DNA of 58,185 nt from CAZRCZ01 sp964598765 (GCA_964598765.1 CAZRCZ010000027.1:1-58185); one strand, 5' to 3'; positions 24,574 through 32,968 are shown, counted from the first letter of the stretch. Translations and numbers: made by a program. Notes: a model not told the origin generated them from the sequence alone.

Positions 24574-25653
24574 TCACCCCCCGCCGATCAACGCCACGCT
24601 CTTGACTTGGACGTGAACCTTTGCGTCCGGCTTGAGTCCAAGCAGATGAAGCGATTTGCGCGTGATCCGAGCCAGCAAATACACGCCACCGACTTCGAGT
24701 TTCAGCATGACTTGCGACGGACCGTCCTCCGCGATCTCGATGACGCGCCCTTCAAAAATGTTGAGGATACTGCTCCGCTTCGGTTCTTCGAGCGTGACGC
24801 TCACGTCGCGCGCGGGAATCCGGAGACGGATTTTCCGGCCCGATTCTAAATTCTGTCGCGCGACGCTGATTCGCCCGCCGGGAAAAGTGAGATAGGTGAG
24901 ATGAAACGCGTCGTCATGCTCCGCGACGGTCGCCTCGATCACCGCGCCCGACGAATCGAGCCGGCTCAGCGGCAAATCCAACCGCGTGACCAATTCCAAG
25001 AGGGGACCTTGCGCGATTGTTTTTCCTTTTTCCAAGGCGACGAGGTGATCGGCGACCCGCGCCACTTCGTCCAGCGCGTGGCTGACGTAAAGAATCGGAA
25101 TCGCCATTTCGGCGTGGAGACGCTCCAGACAGGGAAAAATTTCCGATTTTCCGGCGGAGTCGAGCGAGGCGAGCGGTTCGTCCATAAGGAGCAGTTCGGG
25201 AGCGGACAAAAGCGCGCGGGCGACGGCCACCCGTTGGCGTTCGCCGCCGGAGAGTTGAGAGGGAAAACGATCCAAGTGAGACGCAATTCCAAGCCATTCG
25301 ACGGCTTGCTGAAAGGTGATCCCTCGGCGCCCGCGATTTCGCCGCAATGCAAATTCCAAATTTCCCTCGGCGGAAAGATGCGGAAACAAACCCCCTTCCT
25401 GAAAAACGTAACCGATGGGACGTTGGTGGGAAGGAAGAAAAAGATTTTGCGTGTCGTCTTGCCAGCAATGTCCGTTGATTTCAAAAAATCCGCGCGAGGG
25501 ATGCTCCAGTCCCGCGATGCACCGCAGGAGCGTCGTTTTGCCCGCGCCCGAAGGTCCAAAAAGCGCCGTCACGCCGCGGGCGGGAACTTCAAAATCCGCG
25601 TCGAGCGTGAAGTTTCCCTTTTGCAGGAGAAATCGCGCGCGAATCGTGCTCAT
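24574..25653 (-). CDS. modC: molybdate ABC transporter ATP-binding protein
   Basis: A 359-residue ATPase of the molybdate importer. Walker A GPSGAGKTT is at 33-41, the signature LSGGERQ at 134-140, and Walker B LLLMDEP at 154-160, with the switch His in YVSHALDE. The C-terminal part (from about 285) is a Mop/TOBE molybdate-binding domain, as in ModC, with two beta segments ending VKSVALIGGG. The start at 25653 overlaps the modB stop (ATGA), which argues against the longer frame to 25740. It energises ModB for uptake. Confidence 0.93.
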   Translation of the reverse strand: MSTIRARFLLQKGNFTLDADFEVPARGVTALFGPSGAGKTTLLRCIAGLEHPSRGFFEINGHCWQDDTQNLFLPSHQRPIGYVFQEGGLFPHLSAEGNLEFALRRNRGRRGITFQQAVEWLGIASHLDRFPSQLSGGERQRVAVARALLSAPELLLMDEPLASLDSAGKSEIFPCLERLHAEMAIPILYVSHALDEVARVADHLVALEKGKTIAQGPLLELVTRLDLPLSRLDSSGAVIEATVAEHDDAFHLTYLTFPGGRISVARQNLESGRKIRLRIPARDVSVTLEEPKRSSILNIFEGRVIEIAEDGPSQVMLKLEVGGVYLLARITRKSLHLLGLKPDAKVHVQVKSVALIGGG

Positions 25654-26333
25654 GTTCCGGGCGTCCGCCATCGGCGATTGATTGCGTAAACCGCGAGAAG
25701 GGCAAGAAAGGAAAAGAGTAATAGGAATGCCGAAAGCCAATGCGCCTGCGCGTATTCCATCGCCTCGACGTGATCGTAAATCGCGATGGAAAGGACGCGC
25801 GTCTTGCCGGGGACGTTGCCGCCGATCATGAGCACAACGCCGAACTCACCGAGCGTATGCGCGAATCCGAGCGTCGCCGCCGTCACCGCGCCCCGCCGCG
25901 AGAGGGGAAGCGCGACGCTAAAGAACCGGTCCAGCGGCGAGGCTCCGAGCGTTGCGGCGATTTCCAGCGTTCGCTCGCCGACCGATTCAAAGGCGTTTTG
26001 AAGCGGCTGAACGACGAACGGGAGCGAGTAGAGCGCCGAGCCGATCACCAAACCGGTGAAACTGAAAACGAGCGGTCCGCCGCCCAGCGTCTTCCAAAAT
26101 TCGCCGATCCAACCTGCGGGGCGAAGGAGAAGGAGAAGATAAAAACCGAGAACGGTGGGAGGGAGAACGAGCGGCGTTGCGACGAGCGCTTGAATCGGAG
26201 CTTTGAGAAATGAGGCCGTTCGCGCGAGCCACCAAGCCAGCGGCAAGCCGATAATCAGAAGCAGTGCGGTGGATACCGCCGCGAGTCGGAGCGTAAGCCA
26301 GATCGGAGAAGGGTCCAAGGTCTCGGGAAACAC
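25650..26333 (-). CDS. modB: molybdate ABC transporter permease
   Basis: A 227-residue inner-membrane permease with five to six hydrophobic segments. The EAA loop that docks on ModC is at about 125-145 (ERTLEIAATLGASPLDRFF), and LVATPLVLPPTVLGFYLL and the HTLGEFGVVLMIGGNVPG stretch are ModB hallmarks. It forms a dimer pore for molybdate delivered by ModA. The stop overlaps the modC start. The gap to modA upstream is 145 bases and holds two repeats, so the operon has been loosened by repeat insertion. Confidence 0.95.
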   Translation of the reverse strand: MFPETLDPSPIWLTLRLAAVSTALLLIIGLPLAWWLARTASFLKAPIQALVATPLVLPPTVLGFYLLLLLRPAGWIGEFWKTLGGGPLVFSFTGLVIGSALYSLPFVVQPLQNAFESVGERTLEIAATLGASPLDRFFSVALPLSRRGAVTAATLGFAHTLGEFGVVLMIGGNVPGKTRVLSIAIYDHVEAMEYAQAHWLSAFLLLFSFLALLAVYAINRRWRTPGT

Positions 26334-26342
26334 GCGGTCAAT

Positions 26343-26370
26343 TTACCACCAAGCCACCAAGACACCAAGG
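26343..26370. repeat. single ACCAAG-type arm (family A)
   Basis: TTACCACCAAGCCACCAAGA continues as CACCAAGG. No opposite arm is found within the modA-modB gap, so it looks like a broken element. Confidence 0.6.
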
Positions 26371-26411
26371 AATCCTGAGGCGAGGATCAGGCAAAGGCTT
26401 GTGCTATTTTT

Positions 26412-26466
26412 TGGAGTGCGGGAGCTTGCTCCTCATTTCGCCGCGGCGGCTTGTCGCCGCACTCCA
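26412..26466. repeat. TGGAGTGCG inverted repeat with two inner stems (family F)
   Basis: TGGAGTGCG (26412-26420) and CGCACTCCA (26458-26466) are the ends. Inside are GGGAGCTTGCTCC and GGCGGCTTGTCGCC, each a small hairpin. It lies between modA and modB. Only one copy is in the window. Confidence 0.7.
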
Positions 26467-26478
26467 GAATTGAGCAGA

Positions 26479-27273
26479 TCATTTGGGAAAGCGGTATCCT
26501 TCTTTTTCAATCATGGCGCGGGCCGAAACGGATTTGAGAAAAACGAGAAATTCGCGCGCGGCGCGATTCTCTTTGCCGTGAATCAAAAGGACGGCTTGCT
26601 GTTCAAGCGGATCATAATATTTCTCCGGGACGATCCAAGCGGAACCCTCCGTAGTTTTGCCCTCGCTTTTAATTTGCGCCAACGCGACGAATCCCAGTTC
26701 GGCGTTGCCGGTTTTGACGAATTGAAAAGTTTGCGCGATGTCCTCCCCTTGAACCACGCGGTCCTTGAACTTGTCCCACAGCCCCATTTTTTCCATCGCT
26801 TGCTTGGCGGCGAGTCCGTAAGGGGCAATGGCGGGATTGCCCAACGCTAGATGCTGGAAGTTCCCTTGGCGGAGAACGTCCCCCTTGTCGTCCACGAATC
26901 CCGCCTTCGGACTCCAAAGCGCAAGCCGTCCGACGGCATAGGTGAATCGCGTCCCTTTGACCGCCAGTCCTTCCTCTTCCAGTTGTTTGGGGCGCTGGGC
27001 GTCGGCGGAGAGAAAAAGATCAAACGGCGCGCCGCTTTTAATCTGCGCGCAAATTTTTCCGGACGACCCCGCGCTGAGGATGATTTGATCCCCCGTGGAT
27101 TTCTTGAATTCATCGGCCAGATGTTGGGCGGTCTTCAAAAAATTCGCGGCGACGGCGACGGTCGCCTCGTCGGCGTGCGCCGAAAAAATGAAAACCTGAA
27201 CCGCCAAGGCGCCAAGGACGCAGAGGGATCGTCTGGCGTTCTTGGCGTCTTGGCGGTTGATTTTCCGAAGCAT
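26479..27273 (-). CDS. modA: molybdate-binding periplasmic protein with a repeat-derived signal peptide
   Basis: A 264-residue ModA-type substrate-binding protein. The mature part has VAVAANFLKTAQHLADEF, SAGSSGKICAQIKSGAPFDLFLSAD and FVKTGNAELGFVALAQI, which carry the oxyanion-binding Ser/Ala/Tyr positions of the family. The N terminus MLRKINRQDAKNARRSLCVL with the hydrophobic run up to FSAHA reads as a good signal peptide with cleavage near AHA-DEA, yet it is encoded by the family A hairpin at 27199-27258. ATG 27273 is preferred over the GTG one codon earlier. The start is 20 bases after the enoyl-CoA hydratase stop, so they may share a transcript. Confidence 0.92.
   Translation of the reverse strand: MLRKINRQDAKNARRSLCVLGALAVQVFIFSAHADEATVAVAANFLKTAQHLADEFKKSTGDQIILSAGSSGKICAQIKSGAPFDLFLSADAQRPKQLEEEGLAVKGTRFTYAVGRLALWSPKAGFVDDKGDVLRQGNFQHLALGNPAIAPYGLAAKQAMEKMGLWDKFKDRVVQGEDIAQTFQFVKTGNAELGFVALAQIKSEGKTTEGSAWIVPEKYYDPLEQQAVLLIHGKENRAAREFLVFLKSVSARAMIEKEGYRFPK
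27199..27258. repeat. ACGCCAAG-type hairpin inside the modA signal-peptide region
   Basis: AACCGCCAAGGCGCCAAGGA (27199-27218, arm to 27221) pairs with 27236-27258 over a 14-base loop, with two mismatches in 23. It belongs to family A with units GCCAAG. It lies wholly within codons of modA, read on the minus strand as NRQDAKNA, loop, then LGALAV. Confidence 0.85.
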
Positions 27274-27293
27274 CACGACGAGAAACGGCCGCT

Positions 27294-28124
27294 CTATCGC
27301 CCTTTGAATTTCGGCGGGCGTTTTTCCGCGAAGGCGCGGACCCCTTCGGCGTGGTCCTCGGTTCCGTGCAACATGCTTTGCATGAGCGCCATCATTTCCA
27401 AACTCTCGTCCAGCGTCTGGTGCGCGCCGCGATAAATGGCGAACTTCGCCATCTTGAGCGCGAGAAGCGGACCGGCGGCTATTTTTTCGGCCAGCGCGCG
27501 GACGGTCGGCATCAACTCCTCATGCGGCACGACGCGACTGACAAGTCCGATCCGGAGTGCCTCCTGTGCGTCAATCGCCTCGCCGGTGAAAATCATCTCG
27601 CACGCTTTCTGCGTTCCGACCAACCGAGTTAACAAATACGCGCCGCCGTCTCCCGGAGCGAGACCGACGTTGCGGAAACTCTCGGCGAATTTCGCGCGGT
27701 CGCTCGCGATGCGAATGTCGGTCATCAGGCAAAGATCATTGCCCGCGCCAATCGCGGGACCATTCACGGCGGCGATGACCGGCTTTTCCAGCGCGGCGAA
27801 CGCGCGGGGAAGACGCTGAATCCCATGACGGTATCGCTCGCGCTGGGCGATGGGATCAAAGGATGAAGCGCCGTCGGCGGGCTGGTTCACCTCCTGCCAT
27901 TTTTCCAGCATCTTCAAATCGCCGCCGGAACAGAAAGCCTTCCCCTCGCCGGTGAGGATCAGAACTCGCGCTTCGTCGTCGGCGTTGAACCGCTCCAACC
28001 CCGCGAGAATTTCGCCGATCATTTTCTCCCCGAGCGGATTGCGCCGGTCGGGAAGATTCAGCGTGAGCGTGGCGATGCCGCCCCCCGTTTCGTAGCGAAT
28101 CGTTTCAAACGGCGCGGTCATCAT
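27294..28124 (-). CDS. enoyl-CoA hydratase/isomerase family protein
   Basis: A 276-residue crotonase-fold protein. GEGKAFCSGGDLKML is the first oxyanion-hole segment and NGPAIGAGNDLCLMTDIRIAS the second. A possible catalytic Asp/Glu is at SFRNVGLAPGDGGAYLLTRLVG, where the family's second Glu position is read as Asp-Gly. The C terminus PPKFKGR is typical. It would hydrate enoyl-CoA or act on a related acyl-CoA. The start overlaps the gltA stop (ATGATGA), so the two genes are coupled. Confidence 0.9.
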   Translation of the reverse strand: MMTAPFETIRYETGGGIATLTLNLPDRRNPLGEKMIGEILAGLERFNADDEARVLILTGEGKAFCSGGDLKMLEKWQEVNQPADGASSFDPIAQRERYRHGIQRLPRAFAALEKPVIAAVNGPAIGAGNDLCLMTDIRIASDRAKFAESFRNVGLAPGDGGAYLLTRLVGTQKACEMIFTGEAIDAQEALRIGLVSRVVPHEELMPTVRALAEKIAAGPLLALKMAKFAIYRGAHQTLDESLEMMALMQSMLHGTEDHAEGVRAFAEKRPPKFKGR

Positions 28125-29410
28125 TGCCGTTCGGAAAGCGGGACGTAATCGCGGATGAGCCGTCCGGTGTAAACTTGGCGCGGACGACCGATCTTCATGT
28201 CGGGCGCCTCGACCATCTCCTTCCAATGCGCGATCCATCCGGGCAGGCGACCGAGCGCGAACATGACGGTGAACATGTTGGTCGGAATTTTCATGGCGCG
28301 ATAAATGATGCCGCTGTAAAAGTCCACGTTCGGATAAAGTTTGCGCTCGACGAAGAAGGGATCGGAAAGCGCCGTCGCCTCCAATTTCTTCGCGATCTCC
28401 AGCAACGGATCCTTGATCCCCATGTGCTCGAGATATTTGTCGCACGCTTCCTTGATGATCTTGGCGCGCGGATCGTAATTCTTATAGACGCGGTGGCCGA
28501 ATCCCATCAGCCGGAACTTGGAGTCCTTGTCTTTGGCCATCTTGATGAATTTCTCCACGCCGCCGCCGTCCTTGCGGATCGTTTCAAGCATTTGGATCAC
28601 CGCCTGATTCGCCCCGCCGTGGCGCGGTCCCCACAGCGCGCAGATCCCCGCCGAAATCGCCGCGTAGAGGCTGGCCTGACTGCTTCCGACCATGCGCACG
28701 GTCGAAGTGCTACAATTCTGTTCATGGTCGGCGTGAAGAATCAGAAGAAGGTTCAGCGTCCGGACCGCCTCCGGATCAATGATGTAGGGCTTCGACGGAT
28801 TCTGAAAAAGCATGTTCAGAAAATTCGCGCAATAGGGGAGCGAGGCTTCGGGATAAACGAACGGCTCGCCGCGCGACTTTTTATAGGTGAACGCCGCGAT
28901 CGTGCGGACCTTGGCAAGCAGACGCGCGATCGTCAGATCACGTTGCGACGGATCGAGCGGATCCTCCCCCTGCTCGTAATAGGCCGTCAGCGAGCAGACC
29001 ATCGCCGAAAGAATCGCCATGGGATGCGCAGTCGAGGGATACCCGCTGAAAAAATGCTTCATGTCCTCGTGGAGCATTGAGCCGCGCGACAAACGCTCGG
29101 AAAAGGCTTCGAGTTGATCCGCCGTCGGCAGGTCGCCGTAGATGAGAAGATACGCGGTTTCGACGAAGGTTGAATTTTCGGCAAGTTGCTCGATGGGAAT
29201 GCCGCGATAGCGCAGGATTCCCTTCTCGCCGTCGAGAAAGGTGATCGCGCTGGTGCAGGAACCGGTGTTCATGTAGCCCGCGTCCAGCGTGATGAGGCTG
29301 GTTTGCGAACGCAGGCGGGTGATGTCTATGGCCCGCTCGTTTTCGGTTCCCGTGACGAGGGGAAGTGAAAAATTTGACCCGTTGACTTTGAGTTCGACTG
29401 AATCGCCCAT
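28121..29410 (-). CDS. gltA: citrate synthase
   Basis: A 429-residue type II citrate synthase that joins acetyl-CoA and oxaloacetate. The catalytic His in GPRHGGANQAV, the His of GFGHRVYK and the Asp of PNVDFYSG are all in place. The N-terminal domain with LDGEKGILRYRGIPIEQL is the form regulated by NADH in many Gram-negatives. A well-placed SD (GGAGG) precedes the start, and a candidate promoter lies at 29451-29480. It is the first gene of a minus-strand run with the enoyl-CoA hydratase and mod genes. Confidence 0.97.
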   Translation of the reverse strand: MGDSVELKVNGSNFSLPLVTGTENERAIDITRLRSQTSLITLDAGYMNTGSCTSAITFLDGEKGILRYRGIPIEQLAENSTFVETAYLLIYGDLPTADQLEAFSERLSRGSMLHEDMKHFFSGYPSTAHPMAILSAMVCSLTAYYEQGEDPLDPSQRDLTIARLLAKVRTIAAFTYKKSRGEPFVYPEASLPYCANFLNMLFQNPSKPYIIDPEAVRTLNLLLILHADHEQNCSTSTVRMVGSSQASLYAAISAGICALWGPRHGGANQAVIQMLETIRKDGGGVEKFIKMAKDKDSKFRLMGFGHRVYKNYDPRAKIIKEACDKYLEHMGIKDPLLEIAKKLEATALSDPFFVERKLYPNVDFYSGIIYRAMKIPTNMFTVMFALGRLPGWIAHWKEMVEAPDMKIGRPRQVYTGRLIRDYVPLSERQ

Positions 29411-29450
29411 GATTCGCCCTCCGCTTCCGATGCTTGTGGCTCCAACCTTG

Positions 29451-29480
29451 ATTTTAGATGGAAGGCTGAGGTGGATGCAA
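29451..29480 (-). promoter_or_regulatory. candidate gltA promoter
   Basis: On the minus strand TTGCAT (29475-29480), an 18-base spacer and TAAAAT (29451-29456). The -10 box matches five of six. The start codon is about 40 bases downstream. Confidence 0.45.
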
Positions 29481-29507
29481 TCAGTTTGAAGAAACCTGTC
29501 ATCTCAA

Positions 29508-29678
29508 GGTGCATTTCACTTTTCCGATGCAAGGCGAGCTTGAAGGGCATGAGGACGCCAACGGCGTCCTGCAACTCAGCCCAAGGTTGCCGAGCGAAGC
29601 GAGGCTACCTTGGGAATTCGGCCGTGTTCTGGCAACCCCAACGGGGTTGCGCACTTTCTCGGAAAAGTGAAATGCACC
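29508..29678. repeat. TTTCACTTTTCCGA inverted-repeat element (family B, long copy)
   Basis: GGTGCATTTCACTTTTCCGA (29508-29527) is the exact inverse of 29659-29678. Inside, in order, are GGACGCC-AAC-GGCGTCC, a longer stem built from CCCAAGGTTGCC and GGCTACCTTGGG, and GCAACCCCAACGGGGTTGC. It is a composite of three hairpins within 20-base terminal inverted repeats. The short copy at 13334-13408 has the same ends and only the last inner hairpin. Confidence 0.88.
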
Positions 29679-29683
29679 CGTCT

Positions 29684-29829
29684 GGGCGTGTTTCAGTGTT
29701 GGGAGTCCGGTCGCATTCGAGTCAACCCGAGCCGCGAGCGTGAGCGAGCGTCCAAAAACGAAAATGACGCGCGCCGGGCGCTCCCTGACGGTCGCGGCTC
29801 GGTCGGACTCCAACTTCTGAAACACGCCC
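29684..29829. repeat. nested palindrome with a GAGCCGCGA core (family C, long copy)
   Basis: The outer stem GGGCGTGTTTCAG (29684-29696) pairs with CTGAAACACGCCC (29817-29829), and the stem extends inwards through GGAGTCCG/CGGACTCC. The inner stem is the family C sequence (29729-29750 with 29779-29800, three mismatches). With the preceding family B element it fills nearly all of the 485-base gap between gltA and the kinase operon. Confidence 0.85.
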
Positions 29830-29895
29830 CTCGCCTCCGCTCACCGATTTCTAACAAGCGTTCTGGTTAATTATTGTGTATGGTGGCTTCCCGTC

Positions 29896-30627
29896 ATGAG
29901 CGTCAAGGATTCCCCCAAGGCCGATTCCGAAAGCCCGAAACAGATTCCTGATTCCGCGGGTTCGGGCAAAGGACGGGGAGCGTTGATCGTCGTCGAAGGG
30001 ATAGACGGATCGGGCAAGAGCACCCAGCTTTATCTCTTGAAACGCTGGCTTGAAATTCAGCGCTTGAAAGTCCATTTCACGGAGTGGAATTCCTCGCCGC
30101 TGGTCAAATCGGCGACCAAGCGAGGCAAGCGCACCCAATCCTTCACGCCGGTCACGTTTTCGCTGATACATGCGGCGGATTTCGCGGATCGTTGCGAGCG
30201 GCAAATTCTCCCGCTCCTGCGCGGGGGGTATTTGGTTCTTGCCGACCGATACATTTACACGGCGTTTGCGCGGGACGCGGCGCGCGGATGCTCGCAGAAG
30301 TGGCTTCGCAATCTATACAGTTTCGCTCCCGTCCCCGACATCACTTTCTTCTTTCGCGCCCCGCTGGAAATGTGTCTGGATCGCATCCTGACCGGGCGTC
30401 CGCAGTTGAAGTATTACGAGGCGGGGATGGACATCGGCCTGTCGCTCAATCCGCTCGAAAGCTTCCGCATTTTTCAGGGAATGATTTTGGACGAATACGA
30501 CAAAATGGTTCCGACGGACAATTTCGTGAAGATGGACGGGACGTTGCCGGTGAACCTGCTTCAAAAGCAGATGCGGGCCATCGTGCAAAGCCGGATCAAA
30601 TTGCATCATTTCGCCTCCAAGCCATGA
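29896..30627 (+). CDS. thymidylate kinase-like protein, copy 1
   Basis: A 243-residue P-loop kinase. VEGIDGSGKSTQ (Walker A at 35-43, K41) and LADRYIYTAFARDAARG are the dTMP kinase motifs, the second holding the DR(Y/H) of the family. A charged, probably disordered tail of 28 residues comes first. The substrate could be dTMP, which ThyX at 10.2 kb would supply, but the surrounding sequence differs from housekeeping Tmk and the gene sits beside a paralogue and two phosphatases, so another phosphate acceptor is possible. The stop overlaps the start of the next gene. Confidence 0.78.
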   Translation: MSVKDSPKADSESPKQIPDSAGSGKGRGALIVVEGIDGSGKSTQLYLLKRWLEIQRLKVHFTEWNSSPLVKSATKRGKRTQSFTPVTFSLIHAADFADRCERQILPLLRGGYLVLADRYIYTAFARDAARGCSQKWLRNLYSFAPVPDITFFFRAPLEMCLDRILTGRPQLKYYEAGMDIGLSLNPLESFRIFQGMILDEYDKMVPTDNFVKMDGTLPVNLLQKQMRAIVQSRIKLHHFASKP

Positions 30628-31475
30628 ACACCACCGACAAGAACGAAGCGCCGATCTCCGAGCCGGTTCCATCGCCTGAAGCCAACGGCGCGGGCAAGGA
30701 ATCAGCGCGGGAAAGTTCGTCTTCTCCGGAGATTGACGCGCTTTTATCAACGGCCAAGTTGCCCGACGTGGAGGAGAAAAAAGGAAGAGGCATCGGCGGG
30801 CGGCTCATCGTGATCGAAGGACCGGACGGATCGGGACGCTCCACGCAAATCGCGCTCTTGAAGGAATGGCTGGAATCGGCGGGCTTCGCCGTGCAAACGA
30901 TGGGATTGCGACGGAGCAATTTGCTCGCCAAGAACATAGACAGCGCGCTGGCCAAGAACGTCGCCGGACGGTTGACGCTGGCGCTCATGTATGCCACGGA
31001 CTTTTACGACCAGATGGAAAACATCATGATCCCGGCGTTGCGGTCCGGCAACATCGTCCTCGCCGACCGTTACATCTACACGCTCATCGCCCGCTCCTCG
31101 GCGCGCGGGATTGACGCGAAATATCTGGATGGAATCTACGAACTGGCGCTCAAGCCGGACTTGACCTTCTGGCTCAACGTCAGCCCCAAGAGCGCGTTCG
31201 AGCGCGAATTCCTCAAGTCCCAAGTGATCAGCTATTGGGAGTCGGGGCGCGACATGAATCTTTCCACCGACCTGTTCGAGTCCTTCATTAAATATCAGTC
31301 GCTGATGCGCGCCGAGTTCAACCGACTCTCGCGCCGCCATCACTTCATCGTCGTGGACGGCGAGCCTTCCGTCCGCGCGGTCAACCGGGCGTTGCGCCGA
31401 CGTATTGCCTTGCTTTTGGAGATCAAAAGCCTACGCTATACGCCGTCGGTCGCCTTGCTACACCTGTTGCGTTAA
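30624..31475 (+). CDS. thymidylate kinase-like protein, copy 2, Walker A Lys replaced by Arg
   Basis: A 283-residue paralogue of the preceding gene, with a 55-residue Ser/Glu/Pro-rich N-terminal extension. The Walker A is GPDGSGRST (66-74), with Arg72 where the invariant Lys should be. LADRYIYTLIARSSARG matches the partner's acceptor motif. Loss of the Lys suggests reduced or lost phosphotransfer, perhaps a regulatory subunit of a heterodimer with copy 1. The start at 30624 uses an ATGA overlap; the longer frame from 30084 is a shadow of copy 1. Confidence 0.78.
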   Translation: MNTTDKNEAPISEPVPSPEANGAGKESARESSSSPEIDALLSTAKLPDVEEKKGRGIGGRLIVIEGPDGSGRSTQIALLKEWLESAGFAVQTMGLRRSNLLAKNIDSALAKNVAGRLTLALMYATDFYDQMENIMIPALRSGNIVLADRYIYTLIARSSARGIDAKYLDGIYELALKPDLTFWLNVSPKSAFEREFLKSQVISYWESGRDMNLSTDLFESFIKYQSLMRAEFNRLSRRHHFIVVDGEPSVRAVNRALRRRIALLLEIKSLRYTPSVALLHLLR

Positions 31476-31486
31476 AAAGGTTTTTT

Positions 31487-32431
31487 TTGCCCCCTTCCGT
31501 TCACATCGCCGCGATAGACGCGGGTTCCAACGCCATACGCGCCATGGTTGCGCGCGCCGGGCCGCGTGGCCGTTGGACCGAGCTGGGAAAATTGCGGATG
31601 CCGGTAAGACTGGGACATCACGCTTTCACCCGCAAGATCATTGACCGGGACACCTTGGATCGCGCGGTTCAGGCGTTTCAGGCCTTTGCCTCGTTGTTTC
31701 ACGGCTATCGCGTCGGACGCTATCGCGCCGTCGCCACCAGCGCGATCCGCGAGGCGCGCAATCGGAATCAGTTGCTGGCGCACATCCGCGAGGAAACCGG
31801 CATTCATCTTGAGACGATCCCCGGGGAGGAGGAGGCGCGGTTGATTCGCACGGCGGTTTGGGAGCGGCTGGGAAGCGCGCTGGAGCCTTCGATGATTATT
31901 GATCTGGGGGGCGGAAGTCTTGAGATCAATCTTCTCCGCGGACGACGCCTTCTCCATTGCGCCACCTTGCCCTTGGGAACCGTCCGGCTATTGGAAACAT
32001 TCGACGTCGGCGGAAGAATTTCCGGTTCGGAGTTCAGGCAAATTCGCAGGCGCGTCATCTCCGTCTTGCGCCGAAATGTTTCCTCGCGTAACGACATGTC
32101 GGTCGCCCAAGTCGCGGTTTGCGGCGGCAACGCGGAAATGCTCGTTCGTCTGGCCGAAGCGATGCCCGTTGGCGGCATCCCCACGATGGACATGAACCTT
32201 TTGGAGGACCGCTTGGAGGACATGCTCGAATTGGGGATCGTCGGCCGGATGAAGGCGTTTGGCGTCAGCCGAAACCGCGCCGAGGTCATGGGTGTGGCCG
32301 CCGTCGTCCTGACGACGCTGGCGCAGTGGATGAAGGTCAATCTGATGCTCGTGCCCGGCGTTGGCGTGAAGGAGGGAATTCTCTGCGATCTCGCCCGCGC
32401 GTCTTCCAAAAAGGGGCTGAAGTGGAAATGA
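31487..32431 (+). CDS. Ppx/GppA-family phosphatase
   Basis: A 314-residue member of the exopolyphosphatase/guanosine pentaphosphatase family (ASKHA fold). IAAIDAGSNAIR is the first phosphate loop, GEEEARL the conserved acidic motif, and IDLGGGSLE the second loop. It hydrolyses polyphosphate or pppGpp; at this short length, without the C-terminal HD-like domain of large Ppx, the substrate is open. The start is a TTG at 31487, because the first phosphate loop must be included and no ATG precedes it; AAAAGG lies 6 bases upstream. Confidence 0.88.
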   Translation: MPPSVHIAAIDAGSNAIRAMVARAGPRGRWTELGKLRMPVRLGHHAFTRKIIDRDTLDRAVQAFQAFASLFHGYRVGRYRAVATSAIREARNRNQLLAHIREETGIHLETIPGEEEARLIRTAVWERLGSALEPSMIIDLGGGSLEINLLRGRRLLHCATLPLGTVRLLETFDVGGRISGSEFRQIRRRVISVLRRNVSSRNDMSVAQVAVCGGNAEMLVRLAEAMPVGGIPTMDMNLLEDRLEDMLELGIVGRMKAFGVSRNRAEVMGVAAVVLTTLAQWMKVNLMLVPGVGVKEGILCDLARASSKKGLKWK

Positions 32432-32931
32432 ACCTCTACTTGGTTCGCCATGGCGCCGCCGTCGCGCGGGAGGATCCCAAATGCCCGGAGGAATCGCTCC
32501 GGTCCCTCACCTCGGAGGGCAAGCAGAAAACCGAATCCGCCGCGCGTGTTTTCAAGCGGTGCGGAATTGAAGTCGGATTGTTCTTTGCGAGTCCTTATTT
32601 GAGGGCGGTCCAAACCGCCGAAATTTTCGCCCGCGAATTGAAGTTTCCCAAGAGCAAAATCCAAAAAGTCTCGGCGCTATTGCCCGAAGCCCCGCCGGAA
32701 GAATTTCTCTCCGTTCTGCGAACCCACGGCGACGCCGAGGTGATTTGTTTCGGTCACGCGCCGAATCTGGACCGGATCATCGCGCGGGCGTTGGGAACGC
32801 GCTCGCCGGTCACCGCCCTCAAAAAAAGCGCAATCGCCCTCTTGGTCTTGGACGATTCGACGCGGATGACCGGACGGCTGGAATGGATTCTGACGCCAAA
32901 ACTGGCGAAAGCGGCGGGTTTTTCGTCGTGA
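32428..32931 (+). CDS. SixA-type histidine phosphatase
   Basis: A 167-residue histidine phosphatase superfamily protein. LVRHGAA holds the RHG motif with the phospho-acceptor H8, and FGHAPNLDRI the second catalytic His. SPYLRAVQTAEIF is the third conserved block. SixA removes phosphate from the His of HPt domains; other members act on small phosphoesters. It overlaps the Ppx stop by ATGA, making a four-gene coupled operon. Confidence 0.88.
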   Translation: MNLYLVRHGAAVAREDPKCPEESLRSLTSEGKQKTESAARVFKRCGIEVGLFFASPYLRAVQTAEIFARELKFPKSKIQKVSALLPEAPPEEFLSVLRTHGDAEVICFGHAPNLDRIIARALGTRSPVTALKKSAIALLVLDDSTRMTGRLEWILTPKLAKAAGFSS

Positions 32932-32968
32932 CGGGCGCGCGATCCTCCATCACGCGGAAAATAAAAAA

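Noticed and set aside
24574..25740. Longer modC start at 25740 or 25671
   Set aside because: ATG 25653 overlaps the modB stop as in coupled operons and gives the normal ModC N terminus.
31441..31490. T tract before the Ppx/GppA gene as a terminator
   Set aside because: No stem precedes the Ts, and the AAAAGG before them serves better as an SD for the TTG start.
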